Source: Syntrophobacterales bacterium
GTDB lineage: Bacteria > Desulfobacterota > Desulfobaccia > Desulfobaccales > 0-14-0-80-60-11
NCBI GenBank assembly: GCA_023512475.1
Contig: JAILZL010000003.1
Location: 1 to 64,000 of the forward strand
DNA: 64,000 nt
Direction: 5' to 3'
The translations under genes and the position numbers were made by a program. The notes beneath the pieces were generated by a model. It saw nothing but the letters and a program-made list of their open reading frames with translations. It searched no databases and had not been told where the DNA came from. Positions 36,026 to 46,051 of the stretch are shown here, one piece after another (the first letter of the stretch is position 1; each line of letters begins with the position of its first letter).

Positions 36026-36658
36026 GTGCCGAGGAAAGATCAGGGGGAGTTGACGGCGCCCCAAAATCTTGTTATGGTGGCCCAGCTTGAGGGGGTGGAA
36101 GAGGTGCTGCCGACCTTCCTGTTCATTCTCGGGGCCTATGCGGCCTATGCCCTGCTCCGCCTGATTTTCCGGCGCCCGGCCGGAGGCCGGCGCGGGTCCC
36201 GGCCCGGCCGTCTCCCGTGGATCTCCGTGGCCGCCGGCGCCGGCTCGGTGCTCTGTCTGATGTGGCTCCTGGCCACCGGCGCGCCGGAGAATCCGGGAAA
36301 GGACCTCCGGCTGGCGGGCATTGTGGGCCTCCCCGGGGAGGGTTACCGGCAGCTGCAGCCGGAAGTGCGGCTGGAGCCCCCGGCCCCGCCGTTGGCCGCG
36401 GCGGCCCCGCCCACCTTTGTGCTGGTGCATCCCGAAACCCCTGCGGCCCTGATGCTGCCGGAGAAGACTTCCGCCACCGTGAAGCCCCGGCCCGCGAAGC
36501 CCAAGAGTCTCCGGGCTGCTGCGTCCGGGAAGAAGGTGTCTCCGGCCAAGGCCAGCCCCAAGGAGAAGACCCAGGGCAAAGACAAGGGGGTGGCCAAAAA
36601 CTCCGGGAAGTCCAAAAAAACCGGACCCGCCGGGATCAAAACCGCCCGCACCGGGTAA
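36026..36658 (+). CDS. Two-TM protein with histone H1-like basic tail, unknown
   Basis: The frame starts at GTG 36026; ATG 36074 is an alternative. Two hydrophobic segments (LPTFLFILGAYAAYALLRL and WISVAAGAGSVLCLMWLL) are followed by a proline/alanine-rich linker. The final 64 residues contain 16 Lys and 3 Arg against 2 acidic residues, like histone H1 or AlgP tails. Such tails bind nucleic acids or other polyanions. The family is not recognised. murJ starts 118 nt downstream on the same strand. Confidence 0.65.
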   Translation: MPRKDQGELTAPQNLVMVAQLEGVEEVLPTFLFILGAYAAYALLRLIFRRPAGGRRGSRPGRLPWISVAAGAGSVLCLMWLLATGAPENPGKDLRLAGIVGLPGEGYRQLQPEVRLEPPAPPLAAAAPPTFVLVHPETPAALMLPEKTSATVKPRPAKPKSLRAAASGKKVSPAKASPKEKTQGKDKGVAKNSGKSKKTGPAGIKTARTG

Positions 36659-36776
36659 AGCCCTCGCTTCCGGCGGCCATGCCCCGGTCTGTTTCTTCCC
36701 CCTTCCCGAACCCTGCTTTTGTGCGCCGGGTGGCCGGGGATGAGAATGTGTCCGTAATCCACCCGGGATCCTTCCG

Positions 36777-38375
36777 GTGATTTCCGTGAGTGCCGCCCCG
36801 CCCACCCGGAGCATCGCCCGGGCCGCCGGCAGTATGAGCCTGGCGGTTCTCATCAGCCGGCTGCTGGGCTTGGTGCGGGAACAGGTCTTTGCCGGGTTTT
36901 TCGGCGCCGGCCGGGCCATCGACGCCTTCGTGGTGGCCTTCCGCATCCCCAATCTGCTGCGGGACCTCTTTGCCGAGGGGGCCCTGAGTACCGCCTTTGT
37001 CACCGTCTTCTCCCAGTACGACGCCAAGGAGGGGCCGGAGCGCACCTGGCGCCTGGCCAATAATGTTCTGGCCTGCCTGATGCTCGTGGTGGGCAGCCTC
37101 ACCCTGGCAGGCATCTGGTTCTCCCCCGCCCTGGTGCAGCTCATGGCCCCGGATTTCGGCCGGGTGCCGGGGAAACTGGAGCTCACCGCCCTCATGACCC
37201 GCATCATGTTCCCTTTTTTGCTCCTGGTGTCCCTGGCCGCCCTGGTCATGGGCATTCTCAACGCCAAGGGGAGGTTTTTCGTCCCGGCTCTGGCGTCCAG
37301 CTTCTTCAATCTGGGCTCCATCATCGCCGGAGTGGGGCTGAGTTTCCTCACTCCCCGGGTGGGCCAGCCCCCCATTGTGGGCATGGCGGTAGGCACCCTC
37401 ATCGGCGGCCTCCTGCAGCTCCTGGTGCAGGTGCCCCTGCTGGGGCGGGTGGGTTTCCGCCTGCAGGTGGTGTGCGATCCCTGGGATCCGGGACTGCGCC
37501 GCATTTTCCGCCTGATGCTCCCGGCGGTGCTCGGGCTGTCGGCGGCCCAGATCAACATTTTCATCAACACCTTCTATGCCGCCCGCTGCCCGGAAGGCTC
37601 CATCTCCTGGCTCAACTACGCCTACCGCCTGGACCACCTGCCCCAGGGGCTCTTCGGGGTGGCCTTGTCGGTGGCCACTTTGCCCCTGGCCTCCCGCCTG
37701 GCGGCCCGGGAGGATCTGGCCGGCCTGAAGGAGGCCTGCCTCTCCTCCCTCTCCCTGGCCATGCTCCTCACCGTGCCCGCGGCGGCCGGGCTGGCGGTGC
37801 TGGCCGAGCCCATCTGCGCCCTCATTTACCAATACGGCCGCTTCACCGCCTATGACACCCAGCAGACCGCCGCCGCCCTGGTCTTTTACACCCTGGGCCT
37901 TCTTGCCTTCTCCGGCAGCAAGATTCTGGTGCCCGTGTTTTACGCCCTGAACAACACCGCCATCCCGGTGGCGGGGAGTTTCCTCACCGTGGCCGCCAAT
38001 CTGGTCTTCATCCACCTCACCTTGGAGGCGCTGCAGCACCGGGCCATCGCCTTGTCCATGTCTCTGGCGAGCAACGTGAGCTTTCTCTTCCTTTTGACCC
38101 TGTTGCACCGGCGCCTGGACGGCCTGCCCCTGAAGGAGCTGCTGATCACCCTGGCCAAGGTGGGGCTGGCCACCCTGCTGATGGCCCTGGCCGCCTACAC
38201 GGCCCATCGCACCCTGGCGGGACTGCTCCCCCCTGGGGTGGTGGGGCGCCTCCTGGCCGTGGCCGCCGCTATCGCCGCCGGCGTGGGGGTGTATGGGACG
38301 CTGATCCTCCGCCTGCACATCCCCGAGGCCAAAGAGGCCCTGCGCCTGCTTCTCAGGCGGCCGGAAGGGGGCTGA
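36777..38375 (+). CDS. murJ: Lipid II flippase MurJ
   Basis: MurJ moves lipid-linked peptidoglycan precursor across the inner membrane. The 532-aa protein has about 14 hydrophobic helices and the family motifs LVREQVFAGFFGAG, RIPNLLRDLFAEGALS and LPQGLFGVALSVATLP. The N-terminal extension is short. It is downstream of the basic-tail protein. Confidence 0.95.
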   Translation: MISVSAAPPTRSIARAAGSMSLAVLISRLLGLVREQVFAGFFGAGRAIDAFVVAFRIPNLLRDLFAEGALSTAFVTVFSQYDAKEGPERTWRLANNVLACLMLVVGSLTLAGIWFSPALVQLMAPDFGRVPGKLELTALMTRIMFPFLLLVSLAALVMGILNAKGRFFVPALASSFFNLGSIIAGVGLSFLTPRVGQPPIVGMAVGTLIGGLLQLLVQVPLLGRVGFRLQVVCDPWDPGLRRIFRLMLPAVLGLSAAQINIFINTFYAARCPEGSISWLNYAYRLDHLPQGLFGVALSVATLPLASRLAAREDLAGLKEACLSSLSLAMLLTVPAAAGLAVLAEPICALIYQYGRFTAYDTQQTAAALVFYTLGLLAFSGSKILVPVFYALNNTAIPVAGSFLTVAANLVFIHLTLEALQHRAIALSMSLASNVSFLFLLTLLHRRLDGLPLKELLITLAKVGLATLLMALAAYTAHRTLAGLLPPGVVGRLLAVAAAIAAGVGVYGTLILRLHIPEAKEALRLLLRRPEGG

Positions 38376-38502
38376 CGGGGCCAGGGCTCCTCACCAGGGG
38401 AGGCGGCAACACAGATGGCTCTGACAGGCCGGGGAAAAACACCCCTCCCCAAGATGAGGCCGGCCGGTTTTCTCGGTTTGGCGAAGCCACCTCCCTTTTT
38501 AT

Positions 38503-38532
38503 GGGGTTGGGGGAGGGGGTGGGGGGACGGGG
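38503..38532 (+). other. G-quadruplex-type sequence
   Basis: Five G-tracts (4, 5, 5, 6 and 4 G) are separated by loops of only 1-2 nt, on the coding strand about 70 nt upstream of the nth start. This fits an intramolecular G4 motif. It adjoins a repeat-like stretch at 38538-38558. Confidence 0.7.
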
Positions 38533-38604
38533 TCTGCGACCTCTGGCCCTCTTCCCCGATTAACCTTGTTCAACCGACTGCCAGGGAGATATAAGGAGGG
38601 CACC

Positions 38605-39264
38605 ATGGCAGGAACGCAAAGGCCCCTGAAGGAGAAAGCGGCAGCCATTTGGGAACTGTTGGAGCGGTACTACCCCACGGCCCACTGCACCCTGGATTTC
38701 CACACTCCCTGGGAACTGCTGGTGGCCACGGTGCTGTCGGCGCAGTGCACCGATGAGCGGGTCAACCAGGTGACCCCGGAGCTGTTCCGGAAATACCCGG
38801 ATGCCGCGGCCATGGCCGCCGCCCCCCTGGAGGAGCTGGAGGCGGCCATCCGGCCCACCGGCTTCTATCACAACAAGGCCAGGGCCCTCAAGGCCATCTG
38901 CCGGGGGCTGGTGGAGCAGTTCGGCGGGGAAGTGCCCCCCTCCCTGGAGGAGCTGGTGAAACTCCCGGGCATCGGCCGCAAGACCGCCAACGTCATTTTG
39001 GGAAACGCCTTCGGCATCCCGGGCATCGTGGTGGACACCCACCTGGGGCGGGTGGCCCAGCGGCTGGGGCTCACCCGGGAGAAGGACCCGGTGAAGATTG
39101 AGTCCGAGCTCATGGAGCTCATCCCCCGGGAGAAATGGACCAGGTTTTCCCACCAGATGATCTGGCACGGCCGGCAGGTCTGCACGGCCCGGAAACCCCG
39201 GTGTCCGGAGTGCCCACTTTTGCCATTTTGCGACTTCGGCCAGGCGCAGCAGAAACGCGGTTGA
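38605..39264 (+). CDS. nth: Endonuclease III
   Basis: This base-excision repair DNA glycosylase/AP lyase removes oxidised pyrimidines. ATG 38605 follows AAGGAGGG. The helix-hairpin-helix LPGIGRKTANVILG holds the catalytic Lys, and VVDTHLGRVAQRLGL the catalytic Asp. The C-terminal cluster loop is C-x6-C-x2-C-x5-C. Its 219 aa are normal for the family. Confidence 0.96.
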   Translation: MAGTQRPLKEKAAAIWELLERYYPTAHCTLDFHTPWELLVATVLSAQCTDERVNQVTPELFRKYPDAAAMAAAPLEELEAAIRPTGFYHNKARALKAICRGLVEQFGGEVPPSLEELVKLPGIGRKTANVILGNAFGIPGIVVDTHLGRVAQRLGLTREKDPVKIESELMELIPREKWTRFSHQMIWHGRQVCTARKPRCPECPLLPFCDFGQAQQKRG

Positions 39265-39320
39265 CAGCCGCGGCCGTTGATGGCATAAGGGCGGGAAAGA
39301 ATGAGAAAAGGGGGGGAGTG

Positions 39321-39731
39321 ATGACCAAGGCCACCTTCGGCAAGCTGGCAGGGGTGCTGCTGGCTCTGGCTTTGACCAGCGGCTGCGCCGCCGTGGCCCT
39401 CATGGGGGTGGGGGCCGCCGCCGGACTGGGGACCTACAAATACATCGAAGGCACCATGGAGCAGGATTATCCCCGGGCCATGCAGGAGACCTACAACGCC
39501 TGTCTGGCCGCCTGCCGCAGGCTCAATCTCCGGGTGACGGCGCAGCAGTACGGCGCCCTGGAGTCCCGTATCGAGGCGGTGCAGATGCCGGACACCACGG
39601 TGAAGATCACCCTGGAGGCCAAGCCCAACAACATCACCACCGTCAAGGTGCGCTTCGGGCTGTTGGGGAACGAGCCCCAGTCCATCAAGTTCCACCAGGA
39701 GGTCATGCGGGAGCTGGGCATCCGGGGCTGA
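39321..39731 (+). CDS. DUF3568-type lipoprotein
   Basis: The 136-aa product has a lipoprotein signal ending LTSGC (Cys22), a glycine-rich linker and a small alpha/beta domain (YNACLAACRRLNLRV, DTTVKITLEAKPNNITTVKVRFGLLG). This matches the uncharacterised DUF3568 family, common in Desulfobacterota-like genomes. A GGGGGGAG ribosome-binding site precedes it. Confidence 0.75.
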   Translation: MTKATFGKLAGVLLALALTSGCAAVALMGVGAAAGLGTYKYIEGTMEQDYPRAMQETYNACLAACRRLNLRVTAQQYGALESRIEAVQMPDTTVKITLEAKPNNITTVKVRFGLLGNEPQSIKFHQEVMRELGIRG

Positions 39732-40056
39732 GGGGCTGACAGGAGCGGGACAGGATGGGGGCAAAGGTCCGGGCAGGCGGGAGGAAACCCGGTTGCGTGC
39801 CTCCGGCGGGAGTCGCTGGCGATCCTGGCACAGCGGCTCTGAGGAAGAGGGTGCCAGGGCGTGGCTGCTCGCCCGCCAGGCGGCGAGGGGGGAACCCCAA
39901 GCCCCCATATCCAGGAACAGGGCCGGGAAAAGGCCCTTTTTTATTCAGGAAGGCGGGCCGGGCGCGGCGCGGTGCCTCATTCCACAGGATCCCGTTCCCG
40001 CCCCCCGATACGGAATCAAGACAGTCCAGGTCCCCCTGTCCCCTTGCCCCTCCGTC
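39732..40056. other. Convergent intergenic region
   Basis: These 325 nt lie between the DUF3568 gene and the end of pheS. Apart from the terminator at 39919-39943 I see no gene or RNA. Confidence 0.6.
39919..39943 (+). terminator. Rho-independent terminator
   Basis: Stem AGGGCC, a 7-nt loop GGGAAAA, stem GGCCCT, then a run of T. It lies about 190 nt after the DUF3568 stop and closes the plus-strand unit. Confidence 0.75.
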
Positions 40057-41127
<1,071 letters not shown>

Positions 41128-41179
41128 TCAATGCGGGGGGTGGGAAGCGGCTGCCCTGCCCCTCCCCGGGCCCCCACCG

Positions 41180-41219
41180 GGAGCGGGGGTGCGGAGTGGG
41201 GGAGCCGGGCCCCCGCTCC
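41180..41219. repeat. GC hairpin in the rplT-pheS gap
   Basis: GGAGCGGGGG pairs with CCCCCGCTCC over a 20-nt loop. It lies 20 nt after the rplT stop. Without a U-run it may act as a processing or pausing element rather than a full terminator. Confidence 0.5.
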
Positions 41220-41239
41220 TCCCCTCACAGCATGTTTTC

Positions 41240-41593
41240 TTACATGGTCTGGCGGGCCAGCTCCGCCACCCGGGCGAAGCCGGCGGGATCGTGCACCGCC
41301 AGGTCGGCCAGGACCTTGCGGTCCAGGGCGATGTTGGCTTTTTTGAGGCCGCCGATGAACTTGCTGTAGGAGAGGCCCAGGGGCCGCAGGGCGGCGTTCA
41401 GGCGTATAATCCAGAGGCTGCGGAACTCCCGCTTGCGCACCTTGCGGTCCCGGTAGGCATAGGCCAGGGCCCGCTCCACCGTCTCCCGGGCGGTGCGGTA
41501 GAGGCGGCGGCGCCCCCCCACATAGCCCTTGGCCATCTTCAGGTATTTTTTCCGCCGGGCCCGGGAGGCCACGGCCTTCTTGACGCGGGGCAT
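41240..41593 (-). CDS. rplT: Ribosomal protein bL20
   Basis: This is a 23S rRNA-binding assembly protein of the large subunit. The 117-aa product has the L20 N-terminus ([19 protein letters not shown]), [17 protein letters not shown] and [18 protein letters not shown]. It follows rpmI by 15 nt. L20 represses its own operon in bacteria that have been studied. Confidence 0.97.
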   Translation of the reverse strand: MPRVKKAVASRARRKKYLKMAKGYVGGRRRLYRTARETVERALAYAYRDRKVRKREFRSLWIIRLNAALRPLGLSYSKFIGGLKKANIALDRKVLADLAVHDPAGFARVAELARQTM

Positions 41594-41608
41594 GACGACC
41601 CTCCTCGC

Positions 41609-41806
41609 TCACAGGTAAGGTAACAGGCGCTGCATGCGTTTCTGGTCCGCGGGGTGGACGTAGGCCGGCGTCCGGAGCTGGCGTTTGCGCTTCCGGGGCT
41701 TGCCGGTGAGCAGATGGCGCAGGCCCGGCTGTTTGAGCTTCAGGCGCCCGGAGGCGGTGGGCCGCAGCCGTTTGGCGGCCCCGCGATGGGTCTTCAGTTT
41801 CGGCAT
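41609..41806 (-). CDS. rpmI: Ribosomal protein bL35
   Basis: This 65-aa, very basic protein has the L35 signature KLKTHRGAAKRLRPTASGRLK. It sits between infC and rplT, as in most bacteria. Confidence 0.96.
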   Translation of the reverse strand: MPKLKTHRGAAKRLRPTASGRLKLKQPGLRHLLTGKPRKRKRQLRTPAYVHPADQKRMQRLLPYL

Positions 41807-41893
41807 CTCAGTCCCTCAGGTGGGATGGCAGGCCGGCGGAGGAGACCACAGATCTGCCGGTCCCTTCCGACTGCTCCTGCGTCCGGAATCGGG

Positions 41894-41960
41894 GGCCCGC
41901 AGGGCAAAAACGGGACCCTCCAAACCTTTAATTTATAAACCGCCTCGGCCCGCAGGGCAA
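41894..41960 (-). promoter_or_regulatory. Duplicated hairpin element in the infC-rpmI leader
   Basis: On the minus strand the 14-mer TTGCCCTGCGGGCC occurs exactly twice (41947-41960 and 41894-41907), 53 nt apart. Each contains a GCCC/GGGC mini-hairpin. Between them is an AT-rich stretch (TTTATAAATTAAAG) that may be an internal promoter. Two similar structures ahead of rpmI-rplT fit an L20 autoregulatory site, by inference only. Confidence 0.45.
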
Positions 41961-41976
41961 CGGTATTTTTCGGTGG

Positions 41977-42486
41977 CTATTTGGGTGCGACGATCATAAA
42001 CAGAGTGCGGCCTTCCGCTTTGGGTTCCTGTTCCACCACGGCCACATCCGCCAGCTCCTCGGCCATGCGGCGCAGGATGGCATAGCCCCGGTCCTGGTGG
42101 GCCATCTCCCGGCCCCGGAAGATCATGGTGATCTTGGCCTTGTCCTTCTCGGCCAGAAACCGGCGGATGTTTTTCAGCTTGAAGGCCATGTCGTGTTCTT
42201 CAATCTTCGGCCGGATCTTGACTTCCTTCACCTGGATGGTGGTCTGCCGGCGCCGGGCCTCCTGCTGCTTTTTGGCCTGCTCGTACTTGAACTTGCCGTA
42301 GTCCATCACCCGGCAGACCGGCGGGGTGGCCATGGGGGCCACTTCCACCAGGTCCAGGTTGTGCTCGGCGGCGTAGGCCAGGGCTTCCTTTAAGGGCACA
42401 ATGCCCACCTGCTGGCCGTCGGGGCCGATGAGCCGGACCTCCGGCGCCCTGATCTGCTGATTGATCCGCACACGCTGTTTCTGGAT
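41977..42486 (-). CDS. infC: Translation initiation factor IF-3 (ATC start)
   Basis: IF-3 controls start-codon selection on the 30S subunit. The body is typical (RINQQIRAPEVRLIG, MDYGKFKYEQAKKQQEARR, KITMIFRGREMAHQDRG). No ATG is available. A GTG at 42471 lies 22 nt from the ribosome-binding site, whereas ATC at 42486 is in frame and 7 nt after AGGAGG, giving I-Q-K-Q-R before the GTG. infC genes classically use AUU/AUC/AUA so that IF-3 represses itself, so I place the start at ATC. Confidence 0.93.
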   Translation of the reverse strand: MQKQRVRINQQIRAPEVRLIGPDGQQVGIVPLKEALAYAAEHNLDLVEVAPMATPPVCRVMDYGKFKYEQAKKQQEARRRQTTIQVKEVKIRPKIEEHDMAFKLKNIRRFLAEKDKAKITMIFRGREMAHQDRGYAILRRMAEELADVAVVEQEPKAEGRTLFMIVAPK

Positions 42487-42499
42487 GACCGCACCTCCT

Positions 42500-44425
42500 T
42501 TAAGGATTTGGGGGCCGCCCCGGTTCCGGCACCCGGCTCTCCGCCACCAGCCGGGGGATGAACTCCGGAAGCGGGATATCCTTGAGCTCGGTGCCGTCCC
42601 GGAGCCGCGGGGAGAGCGTGCCCTGGGCCGCCTCCCGGTCCCCGATCACCACCATGTAGGGGATTTTCTGCCCCTGCGCCTCCCGGATTTTATAGCGCAG
42701 GGTCTCGGGCCTCAGATCCACCTCCACCCGGAGCTCCGCGGCCCTGAGTTTCTCCGCCACCTCCAGCGTGTAGGGGTGGACCCGCTCGGTGATGGGCAGA
42801 AGGATCACCTGCACCGGGGCCAGCCACATGGGGAAGGCACCGGCATAGTGCTCGATGAGCACCCCCAAAAAGCGCTCCAGGGAGCCCAGGATCACCCGGT
42901 GGAGCATCACCGGCCGGTGGCGGCCGCCGTCGGCGCCCACATAGGTGAGATCGAAGCGCTCCGGCAGGGTGAAGTCGCACTGGATGGTGGCGCACTGCCA
43001 GCGGCGGTTAAGGGCGTCCTTCAGCTTGATGTCGATCTTGGGCCCGTAAAAGGCGCCCTCGCCCTCGCAGACGGCATACGCCAGACCCTTGCGCTTCAGG
43101 GCCCCCATCAGGGCGGTGGTGGCCAGCTCCCAGTCGGCGTCGGTGCCGATGGACTTCTCCGGCCGGGTGGAGAGCTCCACCTCATAGTCAAAGCCAAAGA
43201 TGGCCATGACATCGGCCACAAAGTCCAGCACCCCCAGGATCTCACTTTCCACCTGCTCCGGGGTGCAGAGGATGTGGGCATCGTCCTGGGTGAACTGGCG
43301 CACCCGGGTGAGGCCGTGGAGCACCCCGGAGCGCTCATGGCGCAGGACCGTGCCCAGCTCAAAGAAGCGCAGGGGCAACTCCCGGTAACTGCGCACCCGG
43401 GATTTGTAGATGAGCATGTGGGCCACGCAGTTCATGGGCTTGATGCCGTAGGTGGTGCCCTCCACCTCGGTGAAGTACATGTGCTCCCGGTAGTTCTCCA
43501 GGTGGCCGGAGCGGGCCCAGAGCTCGGCCTTGAGCATCTGGGGGCCCATGACCATCTGGTAGCCCCGCTTCAGGTGCTGGCGGCGCTCGAAATCCTCCAG
43601 CAGGCTGCGGAGGATTGCCCCTTTGGGGTGGTAGATGACCAGCCCCGGACCGGCCTCCTCCTCGATGGTGAACAGCCCCAGTTCCCGGCCCAGCCGGCGG
43701 TGGTCCCGGCGCTTGGCCTCCTCCAGGAGGGCCAGGTGCTGCTCCAGCTCCTCCCGGGTGGGGAAGGCGGTGCCATAGATGCGCTGCAGCATGGGCCGGC
43801 GCTCGTCCCCCCGCCAGTAAGCCCCGGAGATGGCCGTGAGCTTGAAGGCGGTGAGGTAGCCGCTGGAGGGCACGTGCGGCCCCCGGCAGAGGTCCACAAA
43901 ATCCCCCTGGCGGTACAGGCTCACCCGCTCCTGGTCGATCTCCTGGAGCAGCTCCACCTTGTAGACCTCGCCCTGGCTTTGGAAGAGCCGGATGGCCTCC
44001 TCCCGGGGCACCTCCTCCCGGACGAAGGGGAGGTCCTGAGCCGCCAGTTCGGCCATCTTGGCTTCGATTTTGGGCAGGTCCTCGGGGCTGAAGGGTTCCG
44101 GCACGTCAAAATCGTAGTAAAATCCCGATTCAATGGCCGGCCCGATGGCCACCTTGGCCTCAGGAAAGAGGGCCCGCACCGCTTCGGCCATGAGGTGGGA
44201 GGTGGAATGCCGGAGAATTTCCAGGCCTTCGGGGGTGTGATCCCACACCGGGGTCAGGGTACAGTCCCGGGTCAGGGGCCGGGTGAGGTCGGTGAGCTCC
44301 CCGTCCACCTTGACGGCCACCACGTGATGGTTCCCGGACACCCCCAGCTCCGCCAAGGCTTGGGCGGCGCTCAGGCCGGGCTCACAGCGGCGACTGGGGC
44401 CGTTTTCCAACCGGATCGTAATCAT
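42500..44425 (-). CDS. thrS: Threonyl-tRNA synthetase
   Basis: The 641-aa enzyme has an N-terminal TGS domain ([16 protein letters not shown]), the editing domain ([23 protein letters not shown]) and the class II catalytic core with the zinc-binding Cys in MNCVAHM, and HVLRHERSG-type motif 2 ([14 protein letters not shown]). The anticodon domain is C-terminal. The TAA stop runs into the infC ribosome-binding site. No Shine-Dalgarno is visible before ATG 44425, because an attenuator-like U-run occupies that place. Confidence 0.95.
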   Translation of the reverse strand: MITIRLENGPSRRCEPGLSAAQALAELGVSGNHHVVAVKVDGELTDLTRPLTRDCTLTPVWDHTPEGLEILRHSTSHLMAEAVRALFPEAKVAIGPAIESGFYYDFDVPEPFSPEDLPKIEAKMAELAAQDLPFVREEVPREEAIRLFQSQGEVYKVELLQEIDQERVSLYRQGDFVDLCRGPHVPSSGYLTAFKLTAISGAYWRGDERRPMLQRIYGTAFPTREELEQHLALLEEAKRRDHRRLGRELGLFTIEEEAGPGLVIYHPKGAILRSLLEDFERRQHLKRGYQMVMGPQMLKAELWARSGHLENYREHMYFTEVEGTTYGIKPMNCVAHMLIYKSRVRSYRELPLRFFELGTVLRHERSGVLHGLTRVRQFTQDDAHILCTPEQVESEILGVLDFVADVMAIFGFDYEVELSTRPEKSIGTDADWELATTALMGALKRKGLAYAVCEGEGAFYGPKIDIKLKDALNRRWQCATIQCDFTLPERFDLTYVGADGGRHRPVMLHRVILGSLERFLGVLIEHYAGAFPMWLAPVQVILLPITERVHPYTLEVAEKLRAAELRVEVDLRPETLRYKIREAQGQKIPYMVVIGDREAAQGTLSPRLRDGTELKDIPLPEFIPRLVAESRVPEPGRPPNP

Positions 44426-44436
44426 GAGGGTGCAAT

Positions 44437-44477
44437 AAAAAAGGCATCGCGGTGGTCCGTGGGAGTTACCGGATGCC
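44437..44477 (-). terminator. Attenuator-like terminator in the thrS leader
   Basis: On the minus strand GGCATCCGG pairs with CCGCGATGCC (one bulged C), followed by six T and then ATT, ending 12 nt before the thrS ATG. A 32-codon open frame (44564 to 44466) ends with its TAA just after the 5' arm. It contains no Thr codons. A terminator placed between promoter and gene implies attenuation; the sensing element is not identified and the T-box core is absent. Confidence 0.7.
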
Positions 44478-44565
44478 GTTTAGCTCATTTTGTCGGTCTG
44501 AATGTCGGCAAAAATGCTGCTGACCCCGCCAAAATTCCGGGTCCCCCCGGCCGGATTCAGCCATA

Positions 44566-45885
44566 ATGTGGCATAAACACCTGAGATTGTCAAGGATGTT
44601 TGCAGGCTGTCCACCCCGGGGCCTCCAGGGCCGCGGTTGCGATCCCGCCAAGCCGGTTCACAGGGCGGGCGGGGCCGGCGCCGGTCCGGGGTCCTTCCCC
44701 TCCGACCTCAGGCGCAGGGGGGCCCGGTTATGCTCCGGGGCCGTCCTGGTGCTGGCCCTCCTGCTTCTGGCGGCCTGCGGTGCCAGCCCCCAGCCCGGGA
44801 AGCTGGAGGGGCTCCTGACCGAGTCCTGGCAGGGGTATGTGCGCCGCTTTATCCACCCCGAAGGCCGGGTGGTGGTGCCGGAGCGCCGGGGCGGCACCAT
44901 CTCCGAGGCCCAGGCCTATGCCCTGCTGCGGGCGGTGTGGGCCGGGGACGAGGCCACCTTTGCCCGGGTGGCCCGCTGGACCCGGACCCACCTCTCCCGG
45001 GAGGCGTGTTGTGGCGACCACCTCCTGGCCTGGCATTGGGGCCCCCGGGAGGACGGCACCTGGGGGGTGCTGGACGCCAACACCGCCTCCGACGCCGATC
45101 TGGACTACGCTCTGGCCCTGGTGCTGGCCCACCGCCGGGGCTGGCGGCCTCCGGAGGGCCCGGACTACCTCACCCGGGCCCGGCGGGTGGCGGCGGATAT
45201 CTGGCGGCGGGAGGTGGTCCACCTGCCGGATGGCACTCCGGTTCTGGCGCCGGGGAACTGGCATGAGGCGGCGCCCCCCTATCTCCTCAACCCCTCCTAT
45301 TTTTTCCCCGCCGCCTGCCGGCTGTTGGCCGAGGCCACCGGGGAGGGCCGCTGGCAGGAGCTGGCCGCCGCCACCTACCCCCTCGTGGCCCGGCTGGGAC
45401 AGGGGGTGGGGGGCCAGGCCGGGGTGGGGCTCTTCCCGGACTGGGCCCTCCTGATGGCCGACGGACGGGTGGGCGCCGCGCCCGGCCGGGAGAGCCACTT
45501 CGGCTGGGAGGCGGTGCGCCTGCCCTGGCGCCTGGCTGTGGACCGGCTGTGGTACGGCCGGGAGGAGCCGGTGCGTCTGCTCGCGGCCGGGTTTCTGCCC
45601 TTTTTCCGGGAGCGCTGGCAGCGGGAGGGCCGCCTGGTGGCGGTGTATGCCTATGACGGCCATCCCCGGGTGAGTTATGAGAGCCCGGTGCTTTATGCCG
45701 GGGTGCTGGCCGGGGCCCTGGCCGCGGGGGACAGGGAATGGGCCGGAGCCCTGGCCCGGCGCATCATGGCCTTTTACCGGCAGGATGAACAGGGCGGATA
45801 CTTCGAGGCCCCGGACAACTATTACGCCCAGAACTGGGCGTGGCTGGGTCTGGCCTTGTACGCCGGTAAGGTGCAGCCCTTCTGA
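44566..45885 (+). CDS. Glycoside hydrolase family 8 lipoprotein
   Basis: GH8 enzymes (cellulases such as BcsZ, chitosanases, xylanases) cut beta-1,4 links. The proton-donor region reads ISEAQAYALLRAVWAGDEATF, and the catalytic-base region DANTASDADLDYAL. A lipobox LLAAC at about residue 71 implies anchoring in a membrane. The start is uncertain: ATG 44566 or 44596 both leave a long, odd extension before the signal segment, so the true start may be non-standard. It stands alone, divergent from thrS; a cellulose or exopolysaccharide link is possible. Confidence 0.85.
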   Translation: MWHKHLRLSRMFAGCPPRGLQGRGCDPAKPVHRAGGAGAGPGSFPSDLRRRGARLCSGAVLVLALLLLAACGASPQPGKLEGLLTESWQGYVRRFIHPEGRVVVPERRGGTISEAQAYALLRAVWAGDEATFARVARWTRTHLSREACCGDHLLAWHWGPREDGTWGVLDANTASDADLDYALALVLAHRRGWRPPEGPDYLTRARRVAADIWRREVVHLPDGTPVLAPGNWHEAAPPYLLNPSYFFPAACRLLAEATGEGRWQELAAATYPLVARLGQGVGGQAGVGLFPDWALLMADGRVGAAPGRESHFGWEAVRLPWRLAVDRLWYGREEPVRLLAAGFLPFFRERWQREGRLVAVYAYDGHPRVSYESPVLYAGVLAGALAAGDREWAGALARRIMAFYRQDEQGGYFEAPDNYYAQNWAWLGLALYAGKVQPF

Positions 45886-46051
45886 CGCCCCCGTGACCTG
45901 GCCCCGGCGGGCGTGACGGTTCGGGTGGGCCACACACCGCTCGCCGGTGCCCTCCGTCAGGGAGCACCTCCCCGCACAGATGGAACCCTCTCCGGGCGAC
46001 ATCCCGGGGAGCCTCCTCATTCTCCCCGGCACCCTGCCCGTCGGCTGCCGC

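Noticed and set aside
36636-38318. 560-codon minus-strand open frame
   Set aside because: It is antisense to murJ, which has full family motifs.
44437-44580. T-box riboswitch before thrS
   Set aside because: The conserved GGUGGNACCGCG core is not on the transcript strand; only a plain terminator is supported.
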